Counted from the first letter of the stretch, positions 35,034-43,708 are shown. The stretch: 64,000 bases of DNA from S5-327 sp965116015 (GCA_965116015.1 OZ220477.1:1-64000), one strand, 5' to 3'. A program made the numbers and translations. The notes: generated by a model not told the origin, from the letters alone.

Positions 35034-38000
35034 ATGGCAGGCAAAGACGACTTCCGCTCCGGCTCCGTAATGTCCGCTCCCATCGCTAAGGTCGCCGCCG
35101 CCGCCCTGGCGCTTGTCGCCATCTTCCTTATCCATCAAGCGGCGTCGCCGCAGCCCGTGAGCGCACAGGCGGCGGACATGAGAGCGCGCATCACCAAGGT
35201 GGTCGTCGACAGCGCCGGCTCCGGAGTGGCCATAACCTGGCAGGCAGGGCCGGGCTGCCCATCGAAGAATGATGCTCACTTAATCACCATTACGTATGGC
35301 ACCGGTAGCTTCACCTGGATTAATCATGTTGATTTAAACGGACCATCCCCTGGGTCTGGCGTATACCGGACCCCTGGAACTTTCAGCGTGACAGGAGTGT
35401 TGAACCCAGGAACCCAATACCGGATTGGGATTCGGGCCTTTGGCTGCGGCGGGAGCCGGGATGAATTCTTCTTTTTCACCGCGACAGCCGGGACAACCAC
35501 GGCCACACCCACCCCAGGGCCAGCGGCCACCCCAACCCCCACGCCCGGAGGCGTGCAGCCCACAAACACCCCCACCCCCGCTCCCACGGCCACGAACACG
35601 CCGACGCCCACCCCCACCCCCACGCCCACGAACACGCCCACTCCCGCGCCTCCCACCGCCACCCCCACCGACACCCCCACTCCCACCGCCACCCCCACCG
35701 ACACCCCCACTCCCACAAACACCCCCACCGACACCCCCACTCCCACAAACACCCCCACCCCCGCGCCGCCGACCGCCACCCCCACTCCCGCCCCGGGAAC
35801 AACCCCCGCTCCCACGGCCACGCCCACGAACACCCCCACGGCCACCCACACCCCCACGCCCACCGACACCCCCACCCCCGCCCCGGGAACAACCCCCGCT
35901 CCCACGAACACCCCAACCCCCACCCCCGCCGACACCCCAACCCCCACCCCGACTGCCACGCCGACGCACACCCCCACCCCCACGCCAACAGACACCCCCA
36001 CGCCAACAGACACCCCCACGCCCACCAACACCCCCACCCCCACCGCCACTCCCACCCCCACGTCCACGCCCTCCGCCACCCCCGCCCGCCCCGCCGGCTT
36101 CAGCGGCACAGCCGGATACCAGCGCGTAACCCTCACCTGGACCAACCCCAACGACCCCTCCATCACCAGCTACCAATACCAGCAGAAGAAAGGCAGCGCC
36201 CGCTGGGGCGGCTGGACCGACATCCCCGGCTCCGGCGCAACCACCGTCGCCCACGAGATAACCGGCCTCGACAACAACGTCAACTACGGATTCCGCATCC
36301 GCGCCCGCAACTCAGTGGGCGACAGCCCCCGCTCCGGGAACGAATTCAAAACCCCAGCCTCCTCCAAGACGTTCACCGTCTCCCCCGATATGGACCGGGT
36401 AGCTGAAGGCGACGCCGGCAAAACCGACGTAACCGTAACCATAACCCTCAACGACCTCGCCCCAGCCAACTTTGCCATCCAGTTCGGATTCGCTCCCACA
36501 AGCATCGCAACCCGCGCCGCCGACTGCAACAACCCCCCTGCGAGCGCAGACTACTGCGTGAGCGCGCTGCGTATTCCCATCGCGGAAGGCGAGCGCGTCG
36601 CCACCTTCACCGTCAGCATCTTCGGCGACGTAACCAAGGGATCGAACGAGAACATCGTCCTCCCCGCCACAGCGCGCATCTCGAACGCCGCGGCCGCTGG
36701 CTGGGTCGGCAGCTCGCTCACCATCGCTATCATCGACGACGACGACGCTACCCCCAAGGCCACCCCCGTCGCCGCCCTCGACCTCCTCACCGCCACCCTC
36801 GGACGCGCCTCCGCCGACGCCCCACCCCTGGGCGACCCCAACGATGAAGCCGGCGACACGAACGCCCTCGAAGGCTGGTTCGACGCGCGCGCAACCACCC
36901 CCCTCAAAGCCGACCCTGGGGAAACCACTCCCCGCTGCCTCGCCATCCCCGCCGGCCAAACACACTTCACCCTCGCCTTCAGCTGGGGAGCCAAAGACGT
37001 CAAAGCCAACATCGAATTCCCCAGAGACGGAGGCGGCGTAACCGGCTGGTACAACGACGACGAAGCAGTCAACTACGAATACCGAACCGCCGGAATCTAC
37101 CCCTACCGCTACTACCAGCAGGAGGGCGACCCCGAAGGCTCCTGGCGCCGAACGGACATCTTCATCACCCCCGCCTCGACGACAGCCCCCCTCACCGCCA
37201 ACGACTTCGACGGCAACCCCGACGGCACAGACAGGATGAAAGTCACCCACGCCGACCTCGTCGTCGTGCAGATCAAACTCCCCGGCCTCGAATCGGGCGA
37301 AACCCGCTCATTCCCCGTCGTCTTCAAAGTCGTCGCCGAAGGCATCCGCTTCGTTCCCACAACCTACACCATCCACATCAAGCGCGACTGCGCCCCGCCG
37401 CCGACCCCAACCCCCACGCCAACCGCCACCGCCACCCCCACGCCAACCGCCACACACACCCCAACCGCCACGCCCACCGCCACCAACACGCCCACCGCCA
37501 CGCCCACCCCAACCCCCTCCCCAACCGCCACGCACACCCCCACCCCCAGCCCGACCCCCTCCCCAACCGCCACGCCCATTCCCACGCCCACCCCGACCCC
37601 AACCGTCACCCCCACCCCAGACCCTTCAGCAACCCCCACCCCCACGCCCACCCCCGACAGCCGAGTCGGCATCGGCGGCTCGACCATCACCCGCCGCGCC
37701 ACCCCAACCCCGACCGCAAGGCCAGCGCTCCCGCCCACGCCCCCGCCCGCCCCCACCGCAATGCCCACGACGATGCCGCCCACCGCAATGCCTACGGCGG
37801 CGCCTACCCTCGCCCCCACCGCGATGCCGCCCACTGCAATGCCAACTGTCGCCCCGCGCCCCACGGCGACCCCGGTCCCGCGTCCAACGGCGACCCCCGC
37901 CCCGCGCCCCACAGCGACCCCGGCTCCGCGCCCGACGGCGACCCCCGCCCCGCGCCCGACAGCGACCCCCGCCCCGCGCCCGACGGCAACCCCCGCCCCG

Positions 38001-38282
38001 CGCCCCACAGCGACCCCCGCCCCGCCCCCGACGGCAACCCCCGCCCCGCGCGCGACGGCAACCCCCGCCCCGCGCCCGACGGCAACGCCGACCCCAACCC
38101 CGACGCCTGCGCCCACCGCGACGCCCACCCCAACGCCGGCTCCCACCCCAACCCTCACCCCCATCCCTGAAGACGACTCAGGCGGATTCTCCGGCGCCGC
38201 CGTCCCGTTGGCCGTCGGAGGCATCGCAGTCATCCTCATCGCTGCCGGCGCCTACGGCTTCTACCTCTACCGCCAGAGGTAA
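35034..38282 (+). CDS. Surface protein with distinct N-terminus, FN3/Calx-beta-like/GWFDA (family gene 7)
   Basis: 1082 residues; the start follows AGAGG (35023-35027). The N-terminus MAGKDDFRSGSVMS differs from the MKSLIARY type and is shared with gene 10. It has a hydrophobic segment (about 18-38) and a VSAQA cleavage-like site. An N-terminal beta-rich, FN3-like domain (about 45-150) has two cysteines (GPGCPS and FGCGG). A long Thr-Pro stalk follows, then one FN3 unit, a Calx-beta-like domain (about 443-576), a GWFDA module (about 580-787), stalks, the motif DSRVGIGGSTITRRAT, repeated TPAPRPTA units and the membrane helix ending LYRQR. It is the last gene of the left array; rpsO follows 120 nt later. 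Confidence 0.85.
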   Translation: MAGKDDFRSGSVMSAPIAKVAAAALALVAIFLIHQAASPQPVSAQAADMRARITKVVVDSAGSGVAITWQAGPGCPSKNDAHLITITYGTGSFTWINHVDLNGPSPGSGVYRTPGTFSVTGVLNPGTQYRIGIRAFGCGGSRDEFFFFTATAGTTTATPTPGPAATPTPTPGGVQPTNTPTPAPTATNTPTPTPTPTPTNTPTPAPPTATPTDTPTPTATPTDTPTPTNTPTDTPTPTNTPTPAPPTATPTPAPGTTPAPTATPTNTPTATHTPTPTDTPTPAPGTTPAPTNTPTPTPADTPTPTPTATPTHTPTPTPTDTPTPTDTPTPTNTPTPTATPTPTSTPSATPARPAGFSGTAGYQRVTLTWTNPNDPSITSYQYQQKKGSARWGGWTDIPGSGATTVAHEITGLDNNVNYGFRIRARNSVGDSPRSGNEFKTPASSKTFTVSPDMDRVAEGDAGKTDVTVTITLNDLAPANFAIQFGFAPTSIATRAADCNNPPASADYCVSALRIPIAEGERVATFTVSIFGDVTKGSNENIVLPATARISNAAAAGWVGSSLTIAIIDDDDATPKATPVAALDLLTATLGRASADAPPLGDPNDEAGDTNALEGWFDARATTPLKADPGETTPRCLAIPAGQTHFTLAFSWGAKDVKANIEFPRDGGGVTGWYNDDEAVNYEYRTAGIYPYRYYQQEGDPEGSWRRTDIFITPASTTAPLTANDFDGNPDGTDRMKVTHADLVVVQIKLPGLESGETRSFPVVFKVVAEGIRFVPTTYTIHIKRDCAPPPTPTPTPTATATPTPTATHTPTATPTATNTPTATPTPTPSPTATHTPTPSPTPSPTATPIPTPTPTPTVTPTPDPSATPTPTPTPDSRVGIGGSTITRRATPTPTARPALPPTPPPAPTAMPTTMPPTAMPTAAPTLAPTAMPPTAMPTVAPRPTATPVPRPTATPAPRPTATPAPRPTATPAPRPTATPAPRPTATPAPRPTATPAPPPTATPAPRATATPAPRPTATPTPTPTPAPTATPTPTPAPTPTLTPIPEDDSGGFSGAAVPLAVGGIAVILIAAGAYGFYLYRQR
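36068..37425 (+). repeat. Shared FN3-Calx-beta-GWFDA block, copy 3
   Basis: Homologous to 26530-27890 and 32455-33815. The FN3 part is essentially identical, while the GWFDA part carries more amino-acid changes (for example TATLGRAS instead of TGILGQAS), consistent with an older or partly converted copy. Confidence 0.8.
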
Positions 38283-38318
38283 AGCCAAGCCTCGCCTGAG
38301 CAAGCCGCGCCACCCCCT

Positions 38319-38347
38319 TTGCCTATCGCGCCGGGATGGTGTACAGT
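38319..38347 (+). promoter_or_regulatory. rpsO promoter
   Basis: TTGCCT (38319-38324) and TACAGT (38342-38347) are separated by 17 nt of mixed sequence. Unlike the surface-gene promoters there is no G run, which serves as an internal control for the poly-G design. Confidence 0.6.
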
Positions 38348-38401
38348 AACTACGATTACAACAAGAGCGGACAGAACGACTTAGGTCCCGCGGGACGGAA
38401 T

Positions 38402-38668
38402 ATGCTGGACACAGCTGCCAAACAACGCATCATCGGGGAATACCAAACCAAACCGGGCGACACCGGATCCACCGAAGTGCAGGTGGCCCTCCTCTCCGAA
38501 CGCATACGCGGCCTGACCGATCACCTCCGCCACAACCACAAGGACCACGCAACGCGAAGGGGTCTCTTGAAATTGGTCGGCCGCCGGCGCAGATTCCTCC
38601 GATACCTCGCCAACGAAGACATAGCGCGCTACCGGTCTATCATCGCCAGGCTCGGGCTGCGAAGGTAA
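38402..38668 (+). CDS. rpsO: 30S ribosomal protein S15
   Basis: S15 binds 16S rRNA early in small-subunit assembly. The 88-residue length is normal for S15 when the ATG at 38402 is used. An upstream in-frame ATG at 38336 lies inside the promoter and would add 22 non-conserved residues, so it is rejected. Conserved strings include GDTGSTEVQVALLSERI, LTDHLRHNHKDHATRRGL and LVGRRRRFLRYL. GGGACGG precedes the start. It is followed by a strong terminator and then pnp, the classic rpsO-pnp order. Confidence 0.97.
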   Translation: MLDTAAKQRIIGEYQTKPGDTGSTEVQVALLSERIRGLTDHLRHNHKDHATRRGLLKLVGRRRRFLRYLANEDIARYRSIIARLGLRR

Positions 38669-38677
38669 CTCCACAAC

Positions 38678-38709
38678 AACGACGCCCCACACGAGGGCGT
38701 CGTTCTTTA
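38678..38709 (+). terminator. Terminator between rpsO and pnp
   Basis: A stem AACGACGCCC/GGGCGTCGTT (9-10 bp) with a 7-nt loop, followed by CTTTATT. It is placed just after the rpsO stop codon and probably limits read-through into pnp. Confidence 0.85.
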
Positions 38710-38788
38710 TTACCCCAAGCCTCCTGCGCCCCATCAAAAAGACCCAACTCCCTTCGCTTCAGCGTGGCGAACAGAGGAGTATCCCCCT

Positions 38789-41002
38789 ATGCCCACCCGC
38801 CACGAGATCCAGATCGCCGGACGAACCCTCTCCATCGAAACCGGCAAACTCGCCCAGCAAGCCCACGGCTCCGCCCTCGTCCGCTACGGCGACACCGTCG
38901 TCCTCGTCACCGCCGTCATGGGCGCCGTCCGCGACGGCCTCGACTTCTTCCCCCTCACCATCGAATACGAAGAACGCCTCTACGCCGTAGGCCGAATCCC
39001 CGGCTCCTTCTTCCGTCGCGAAGGACGTCCCGCCACCGAAGCCACCCTCGCCGCCAGACTCACCGACAGACCCCTCCGACCACGCTTCCCCAAAGGAATG
39101 CGCAACGAAGTCCAGATTATCGTCACCGTCCTCTCCGCCGACCACATCAACCAGCCAGACATCCTCGGCATCATCGGCGCATCCGCAGCCCTCTCCATCT
39201 CCCCTATACCCTTCAACGGCCCCATCGCCGCAACCCGTATGGGCTGCATCGACGGCGAACTCATCGTCAACCCAACCTACGAACAACTCTCCCGAAGCAA
39301 ACTCGACCTCGCCATCGCCGGCAGCCGCGACGCCGTCATCATGATCGAAGCAGGCGCCAAAGAAGTCAGCGAAGACATCATCCTCGATGCCCTCCGCATC
39401 GGCCAGGAAACCAACGCCCAGATCATCGAACTCCAGAACGCCCTCGCCGCCGAAGTAGGCGTCCCCAAAACACAGCCCGTCTTCGCCCAGGCGCCCGACC
39501 CCGCCCTCGCCGGCAAGATCGAAACCCTCGCACGGCCAACCATCGAAACCATCATCGACCGCGGACAGGGACGCGGCGAACGCAACGAGAACATCCGCGC
39601 CGCCGAACAAGAAACCGTCAACCGCTTCGCCGAAGAATACGACCGCAAAACCGTCGCCGAAGTCTTCGACGGCGTCCTCAAAAAGATCGTCCGCGAAAAA
39701 GTCATCAAAGAAGGCAAACGCCCCGACGGACGCAAACTCGCCGAAGTCCGCCCGCTCTCCAGCGAAGTAGGACTCCTCCCACGAACCCACGGCTCAGCCC
39801 TCTTCCAGCGCGGAGAAACCCAGATCCTCACCGTAGCAACCCTCGGCTCCCTCAGTATGGAACAGAAACTCGACGGCCTCAGCCCCGAAGACTCCAAACG
39901 CTACATCCACCACTACAACTTCCCCCCATTCTCCACCGGCGAAGCACGCCGAATGGGAACCGGACGCCGCGAAATCGGACACGGAGCCCTCGCCGAACGA
40001 GCCCTCCTCCCCGTCATCCCCGACGAAACCGAATTCCCCTACGCCCTACGCCTCGTCTCCGAAGCCCTCGGCTCCAACGGCAGCACCTCAATGGGCAGCG
40101 TCTGCGCCAGCACTATGTCCCTTATGGACGCCGGCGTCCCCATCAAACGACCCGTCTCCGGCGTCGCTATGGGCCTTATGACCGACGACAACGGCAACTT
40201 CCAGGTCCTCACCGACATCCAGGGCGTCGAAGACTTCTTCGGCGATATGGACTTCAAAGTCGCAGGCACCGCCGAAGGTATAACCGCCCTCCAGATGGAC
40301 ATCAAAGTCTCCGGAATCACCCAATCCATCTTCCGCCAAGCCCTCGCCCAGGCCAAAGAAGGCCGCGCATTCATCCTCTCCCACATGCTCAGCACAATCG
40401 CCGAGCGCCGACCCGAACTCAATCCCTACGCCCCCCGTATGACCCGCATCAACATCCCCGCCGACAAGATCGGCGCCCTCATCGGCCCCGGCGGCAAAAC
40501 CATCCGAAGCATCATCGAAGCCACCGGCGCCTCCATCGACGTCGACAACGACGGCTCCGTAACCATCGGCGCCGCAAGCCGCGAATCCGCCGACGAAGCC
40601 ATCCGAATGGTCGAAGGCCTCACCAAAGAAGTCCAGATCGGCGACCGCTACTCAGGCAAAGTAACACGCATCATGAACTTCGGCGCCTTCGTCGAAATCC
40701 TCCCCGGCAAAGACGGAATGGTCCACATCAGCGAACTCGACTCCAAACGCGTCGAATCCGTCGAATCCGTCGTCAAACTCGGCGACGAACTCGAAGTAAT
40801 GGTCGTCGAAATCGACCGCATGGGACGCGTCAACCTCTCCCGCAGAGCAATCCTCGAAGGACTCACATCCGAAGAAGCCGCCTCCTCCAGACCCCGCCCC
40901 CGCGGCAGCGCCCCCGAAGCCAACGGCGCCCCCCGCCGCCCCGACCGCGACCGCAACCCCGACCGCAACCCCCGCCGCCCCCGAGAATTCGACCGCCGCT
41001 AG
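38789..41002 (+). CDS. pnp: Polyribonucleotide nucleotidyltransferase (PNPase)
   Basis: 737 residues; the ATG at 38789 follows AGAGGAG. PNPase degrades RNA 3' to 5' using phosphate. Two RNase PH-like domains are evident: the first carries GSFFRREGRP and TDRPLRPRFP, the second FPPFSTGEARRMGTGRREIGHG, GSTSMGSVCAS and DFFGDMDFKVAGT. A KH domain lies at about 551-610 (RINIPADKIGALIGPGGKT) and an S1 domain at about 617-690 (GKVTRIMNFGAFVEI, DGMVHISEL). The tail is rich in Arg, Pro and Asp (RDRNPDRNPRRPREFDRR), a lineage-specific extension. It is slightly longer than the usual 700 or so residues because of this tail. Confidence 0.98.
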   Translation: MPTRHEIQIAGRTLSIETGKLAQQAHGSALVRYGDTVVLVTAVMGAVRDGLDFFPLTIEYEERLYAVGRIPGSFFRREGRPATEATLAARLTDRPLRPRFPKGMRNEVQIIVTVLSADHINQPDILGIIGASAALSISPIPFNGPIAATRMGCIDGELIVNPTYEQLSRSKLDLAIAGSRDAVIMIEAGAKEVSEDIILDALRIGQETNAQIIELQNALAAEVGVPKTQPVFAQAPDPALAGKIETLARPTIETIIDRGQGRGERNENIRAAEQETVNRFAEEYDRKTVAEVFDGVLKKIVREKVIKEGKRPDGRKLAEVRPLSSEVGLLPRTHGSALFQRGETQILTVATLGSLSMEQKLDGLSPEDSKRYIHHYNFPPFSTGEARRMGTGRREIGHGALAERALLPVIPDETEFPYALRLVSEALGSNGSTSMGSVCASTMSLMDAGVPIKRPVSGVAMGLMTDDNGNFQVLTDIQGVEDFFGDMDFKVAGTAEGITALQMDIKVSGITQSIFRQALAQAKEGRAFILSHMLSTIAERRPELNPYAPRMTRINIPADKIGALIGPGGKTIRSIIEATGASIDVDNDGSVTIGAASRESADEAIRMVEGLTKEVQIGDRYSGKVTRIMNFGAFVEILPGKDGMVHISELDSKRVESVESVVKLGDELEVMVVEIDRMGRVNLSRRAILEGLTSEEAASSRPRPRGSAPEANGAPRRPDRDRNPDRNPRRPREFDRR

Positions 41003-41040
41003 CCGCCTCCCGTATGCCCCCATGCCGCACCCTGCCTGAG

Positions 41041-41086
41041 CCCCTGGGAAGCTTGGGTAGGGGAAAGCCGAACCTTCCCGCGTACT
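41041..41086. repeat. Weak copy of intergenic G-rich repeat
   Basis: CTTGGGTAGGGGAAAGCCGAAC resembles the GGCAGGGTAGGGGAGCGC family. A second G-rich run, GGGTAGGGTAGGGG, lies at 41120-41133. Both are in the 233-nt gap between pnp and the macro-domain gene. Confidence 0.4.
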
Positions 41087-41235
41087 AGCCCGCAACCTCG
41101 CGCCTCACACAGAGCAGAGAGGGTAGGGTAGGGGTGTAGGGAACCTGCCCGCAGAGCCCATGGCGCGACGCCGAAGCGCTCATCGACCTGATATCGCTAT
41201 GCGTTACGGCTGGTATTACTAGGAGTAAGACGCCC

Positions 41236-41832
41236 ATGGTCGAAGCGCCGCCCCGCAACATCGTGTACCGGAACAAAGGCGATCTCCTCGCCGAAGAGGC
41301 AGAGGCGCTGGTTAACACCGTCAACTGCGTCGGCGTGATGGGAAAGGGCGTCGCGCTCGCATTCAGGAAAGCGTTCCCAGACAATTACAGAACGTATGCG
41401 AGAGCTTGCGCGCGCAGGGAAATCCAACCAGGCAAAATGCTCGTCTGGGAGCGACCCTCCCAACCGGACATCTGGGATGCGCCCTCCTCATCCTCGTTCC
41501 CCCGCTACATCATCAACTTCCCCACGAAAACACACTGGCGCTCCAAAAGCCGCTTGGAGATCATCGACGCCGGCCTCGCCGCCCTGGTCGAAGAGATACG
41601 CAGTCGAGGCATTCGCTCGATCGCGCTTCCCGCCCTCGGCTGCGGCAACGGCGGACTGAACTGGAACGACGTGCGCCCTCGCATCGAGAATGCGCTCGGC
41701 AACCTCCGCGTCGACGGGCGCGACGTTCGCGCAACAATCTTCGAGCCCGACGCCATCCCATCGTCCCCGCGCAGTGGCAAAACCCTCCCTCCCAAGAGTA
41801 GCCCGCATCCTCGCCCCCTCAGGACAGGGTAG
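41236..41832 (+). CDS. Macro-domain protein (DarG/ADP-ribose-processing type)
   Basis: 198 residues; ATG behind AGGAG (41221-41225). Macro domains bind ADP-ribose and some remove it from proteins or nucleic acids. The sequence shows VNTVNCVGVMGKGVALAFRKAFP near residues 27-50 and IALPALGCGNGGLNW near 131-145, typical of the macro branch that includes the DarG antitoxin and TARG1-like hydrolases. The C-terminal part (after about 180) is Pro/Ser/Arg-rich and probably disordered. No DarT toxin gene adjoins it, so a stand-alone de-ADP-ribosylating role is more likely than a complete toxin-antitoxin pair. That role is inference. Confidence 0.85.
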   Translation: MVEAPPRNIVYRNKGDLLAEEAEALVNTVNCVGVMGKGVALAFRKAFPDNYRTYARACARREIQPGKMLVWERPSQPDIWDAPSSSSFPRYIINFPTKTHWRSKSRLEIIDAGLAALVEEIRSRGIRSIALPALGCGNGGLNWNDVRPRIENALGNLRVDGRDVRATIFEPDAIPSSPRSGKTLPPKSSPHPRPLRTG

Positions 41833-41923
41833 GGCAGAGCAGAGGAACCTCTCCCCCGCATGGAGTAGACTGCTAGCCGCCGACCCCTAGCCCCATAATC
41901 CCCCAAACGAAAGGACCCCCAAC

Positions 41924-42472
41924 ATGAACCCCGCCGTCATCATCCTCGATATGGCGAACGGCTACGGATGGACCCCTGGATCCTACGGCTACGATATGGT
42001 CGCCCGCGTCCGACGCCTCAAAGACGCCGCCCACGCCGCCGGCGTCCCCGTCATCCACGTCAACTCGATGCGCCGCCAATCCGACGACCTCGGCGACTGG
42101 ACACGCGTCGCGATGAAAGAGAAAACCAGCGCCATCGACGTCATCCCCGAACTCCAACCCGTCGACAACGACACCCTCGTCTACAAACGCTACCTCAGCG
42201 GATTCTCCTACAACGACCTCGACTACGTCCTCCGCACAATGAAACGCGACACCGTCATCATCGCCGGCGCCTCAACCGACAACACCGTCCTCTGGACATC
42301 AGCCGACGCCTTCCAGCTCCGCTACAAAGTCGTCGTCGTCGAAGACTGCACTATGGTCCACCGCCAGGCCGAGCCCCCCGAAGTCAAAGACTACGCCCTC
42401 CGCATCGTCCGCAACGTCCTCCACAGCGAGACCCCATCCCTCGACGACGTAATCGCCCGCTACCTCAGCTGA
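41924..42472 (+). CDS. Isochorismatase-fold hydrolase-like protein, catalytic Cys replaced
   Basis: 182 residues; ATG behind AAAGGA (41910-41915). The fold is that of cysteine hydrolases such as isochorismatases and nicotinamidases. D9 (AVIILDMANGY) and K88 (LVYKRYLSGF) of the Asp-Lys-Cys triad are visible. The nucleophile position in the usual GxxTxxCV motif reads GASTDNTV, placing Thr121 where Cys is expected. The protein may be inactive, have another chemistry or act as a binding protein. It stands alone on the plus strand, with no clear operon partner. Confidence 0.8.
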   Translation: MNPAVIILDMANGYGWTPGSYGYDMVARVRRLKDAAHAAGVPVIHVNSMRRQSDDLGDWTRVAMKEKTSAIDVIPELQPVDNDTLVYKRYLSGFSYNDLDYVLRTMKRDTVIIAGASTDNTVLWTSADAFQLRYKVVVVEDCTMVHRQAEPPEVKDYALRIVRNVLHSETPSLDDVIARYLS

Positions 42473-42508
42473 CGCTCATTCCTTGCAGCCCCGCCTCCGG
42501 AGAATGCA

Positions 42509-42655
42509 ATGGATTCCACTTCTATTAGCAGCGTGGCGATGGCGCTCTACGTCCCGCTGTGCCTCCTCTCGTTCCTTGCTCTCCCCCTGCTCGGAGGCGT
42601 CGCCGCGCGCCACCTGCTCCGGAGCAGCCCCTACGTAGCGCCGCCGTCGGCATGA
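42509..42655 (+). CDS. Small membrane protein of 48 residues
   Basis: Begins MDSTSISSVAMALYVPLC and has one hydrophobic segment (about 9-33). CGGAG lies just upstream, and the stop codon overlaps the next start as ATGA, which argues for translational coupling. No family recognised. Confidence 0.45.
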   Translation: MDSTSISSVAMALYVPLCLLSFLALPLLGGVAARHLLRSSPYVAPPSA

Positions 42656-43188
42656 TCCTCCACTTCGGCCTGTTCGCGCCTGTGGCGTCGTCGCTGATCG
42701 CCGACCAATGGAGCCTGCCCGCAGAGCATCTCAGATTCCGCCACCTGCTGGCCGCCCTCCCCGGAGCGAACCAGACAGACCACGCCCGCCTGTGGGCCGC
42801 GACGAGCATCACCCTAGCGGCGGCAGCCTGCGCCCTCATCGCCTCCGCGCTTGCGCTGCTTGCAATGCTGTCGCCGCGCCGCCGCAAACCGCTGCTATGG
42901 ATAGCCGCCATCCTCGCCTTGCCGCTCGCCCATCCGCTCGTAGGTTGGAACGGACTACTCCCCCTGCTTTTCGGCGCGCTAAACCTCGTCGCTCCCATCA
43001 TCTTCATAATGGAGGCGCAGTCGAACGGCTCCGTCCGCCGCAAACTCCGAGCGCTGAACGCCATCCTGTCGATCGACCTGCCCGCCCGCCCTCCCCAAAG
43101 CGCCCGCGCCCGCAGAACCGCCCCCGAGCGCTCAGCGAGCGATCCTCCGTCTCCTAATTCAGCTGCGGAACAATGCCGCCCCCGATGA
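42652..43188 (+). CDS. Hypothetical multi-pass membrane protein
   Basis: 178 residues from the ATG that overlaps the preceding stop (ATGA). Two or three hydrophobic segments are visible (about residues 50-75, 83-105 and 108-122; ITLAAAACALIASALALLAML and ILALPLAHPLVG), separated by RRRK. The C-terminal tail is rich in Arg, Ala, Pro and Ser. A longer frame from 42559 exists, but its N-terminus is the out-of-frame reading of the small gene upstream. Its 3' end overlaps the convergent tctB by 35 nt. Function unknown. Confidence 0.5.
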   Translation: MILHFGLFAPVASSLIADQWSLPAEHLRFRHLLAALPGANQTDHARLWAATSITLAAAACALIASALALLAMLSPRRRKPLLWIAAILALPLAHPLVGWNGLLPLLFGALNLVAPIIFIMEAQSNGSVRRKLRALNAILSIDLPARPPQSARARRTAPERSASDPPSPNSAAEQCRPR

Positions 43189-43708
43189 TCCCCGGGATAA
43201 TCCGAGGCAATATCCCAGGCCACAGCGGAATATCCAGCACAAGCCGAAAGATGACGTACAACGGCGCCCCCGCCGCAACAACCACCCCGAGCGCGTAGGG
43301 CAGCCTCAGCCGCGATTCGAACAACAGAAACAACGTCATAAACACCGGAATCGACAGATAGAAACCGAACACATACGTCATCCCGAAGTACAGCGCCAGC
43401 CACCCGTACACGATCCCCACCCGCCGCCACGACCCCGCCTCCATCGCCGCCGCCGCGCCTCCCTCCGTCCCCTCCGCATCCTCCGGCGCGTCGTCCTCCG
43501 AAACCCCGAACGACCGCGTCAGCTTCACAAGCGACGGCGTAGCCTCCGCCAGCACAAGAAAAACCAGCAACCCGATCGTCGGAATCCCGATCACAAACGC
43601 CGTCAGCTGCTGCTTCCCCTCGTACGCCGTCGCCCCCAGCACAATGCTCAACGCGACAACCAGCAAGAACCCGTAGACCCCCAGATTGAACCCGTTCACC
43701 GAACTCAC
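43154..43708 (-). CDS. tctB: Tripartite tricarboxylate transporter small membrane subunit TctB
   Basis: 184 residues from GTG 43708, which overlaps the tctA stop as GTGA. TctB is the small, four-helix membrane subunit of secondary carboxylate transporters driven by ion gradients. Hydrophobic segments include NLGVYGFLLVVALSIVLGA, LTAFVIGIPTIGLLVFLVLA and YGWLALYFGMTYVFGFYLSIPVF, with an acidic, Ala-rich loop between the second and third. It is the last gene of the operon. Confidence 0.88.
   Translation of the reverse strand: MSSVNGFNLGVYGFLLVVALSIVLGATAYEGKQQLTAFVIGIPTIGLLVFLVLAEATPSLVKLTRSFGVSEDDAPEDAEGTEGGAAAAMEAGSWRRVGIVYGWLALYFGMTYVFGFYLSIPVFMTLFLLFESRLRLPYALGVVVAAGAPLYVIFRLVLDIPLWPGILPRIIPGIIGGGIVPQLN

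Noticed and set aside
38336..38401. Upstream ATG for rpsO
   Set aside because: It overlaps the predicted -10 region; the ATG at 38402 gives the normal 88-residue S15.
41100..41160. Telomere-like repeat (GGGTAGGGTAGGGG)
   Set aside because: The run is too short and lies in a bacterial intergenic region; it fits the local G-rich repeat family better.
42559..42651. N-terminal extension of the 178-residue membrane protein
   Set aside because: The extension is an out-of-frame reading of the small upstream gene and is Pro/Arg-rich; the ATGA overlap start is more plausible.
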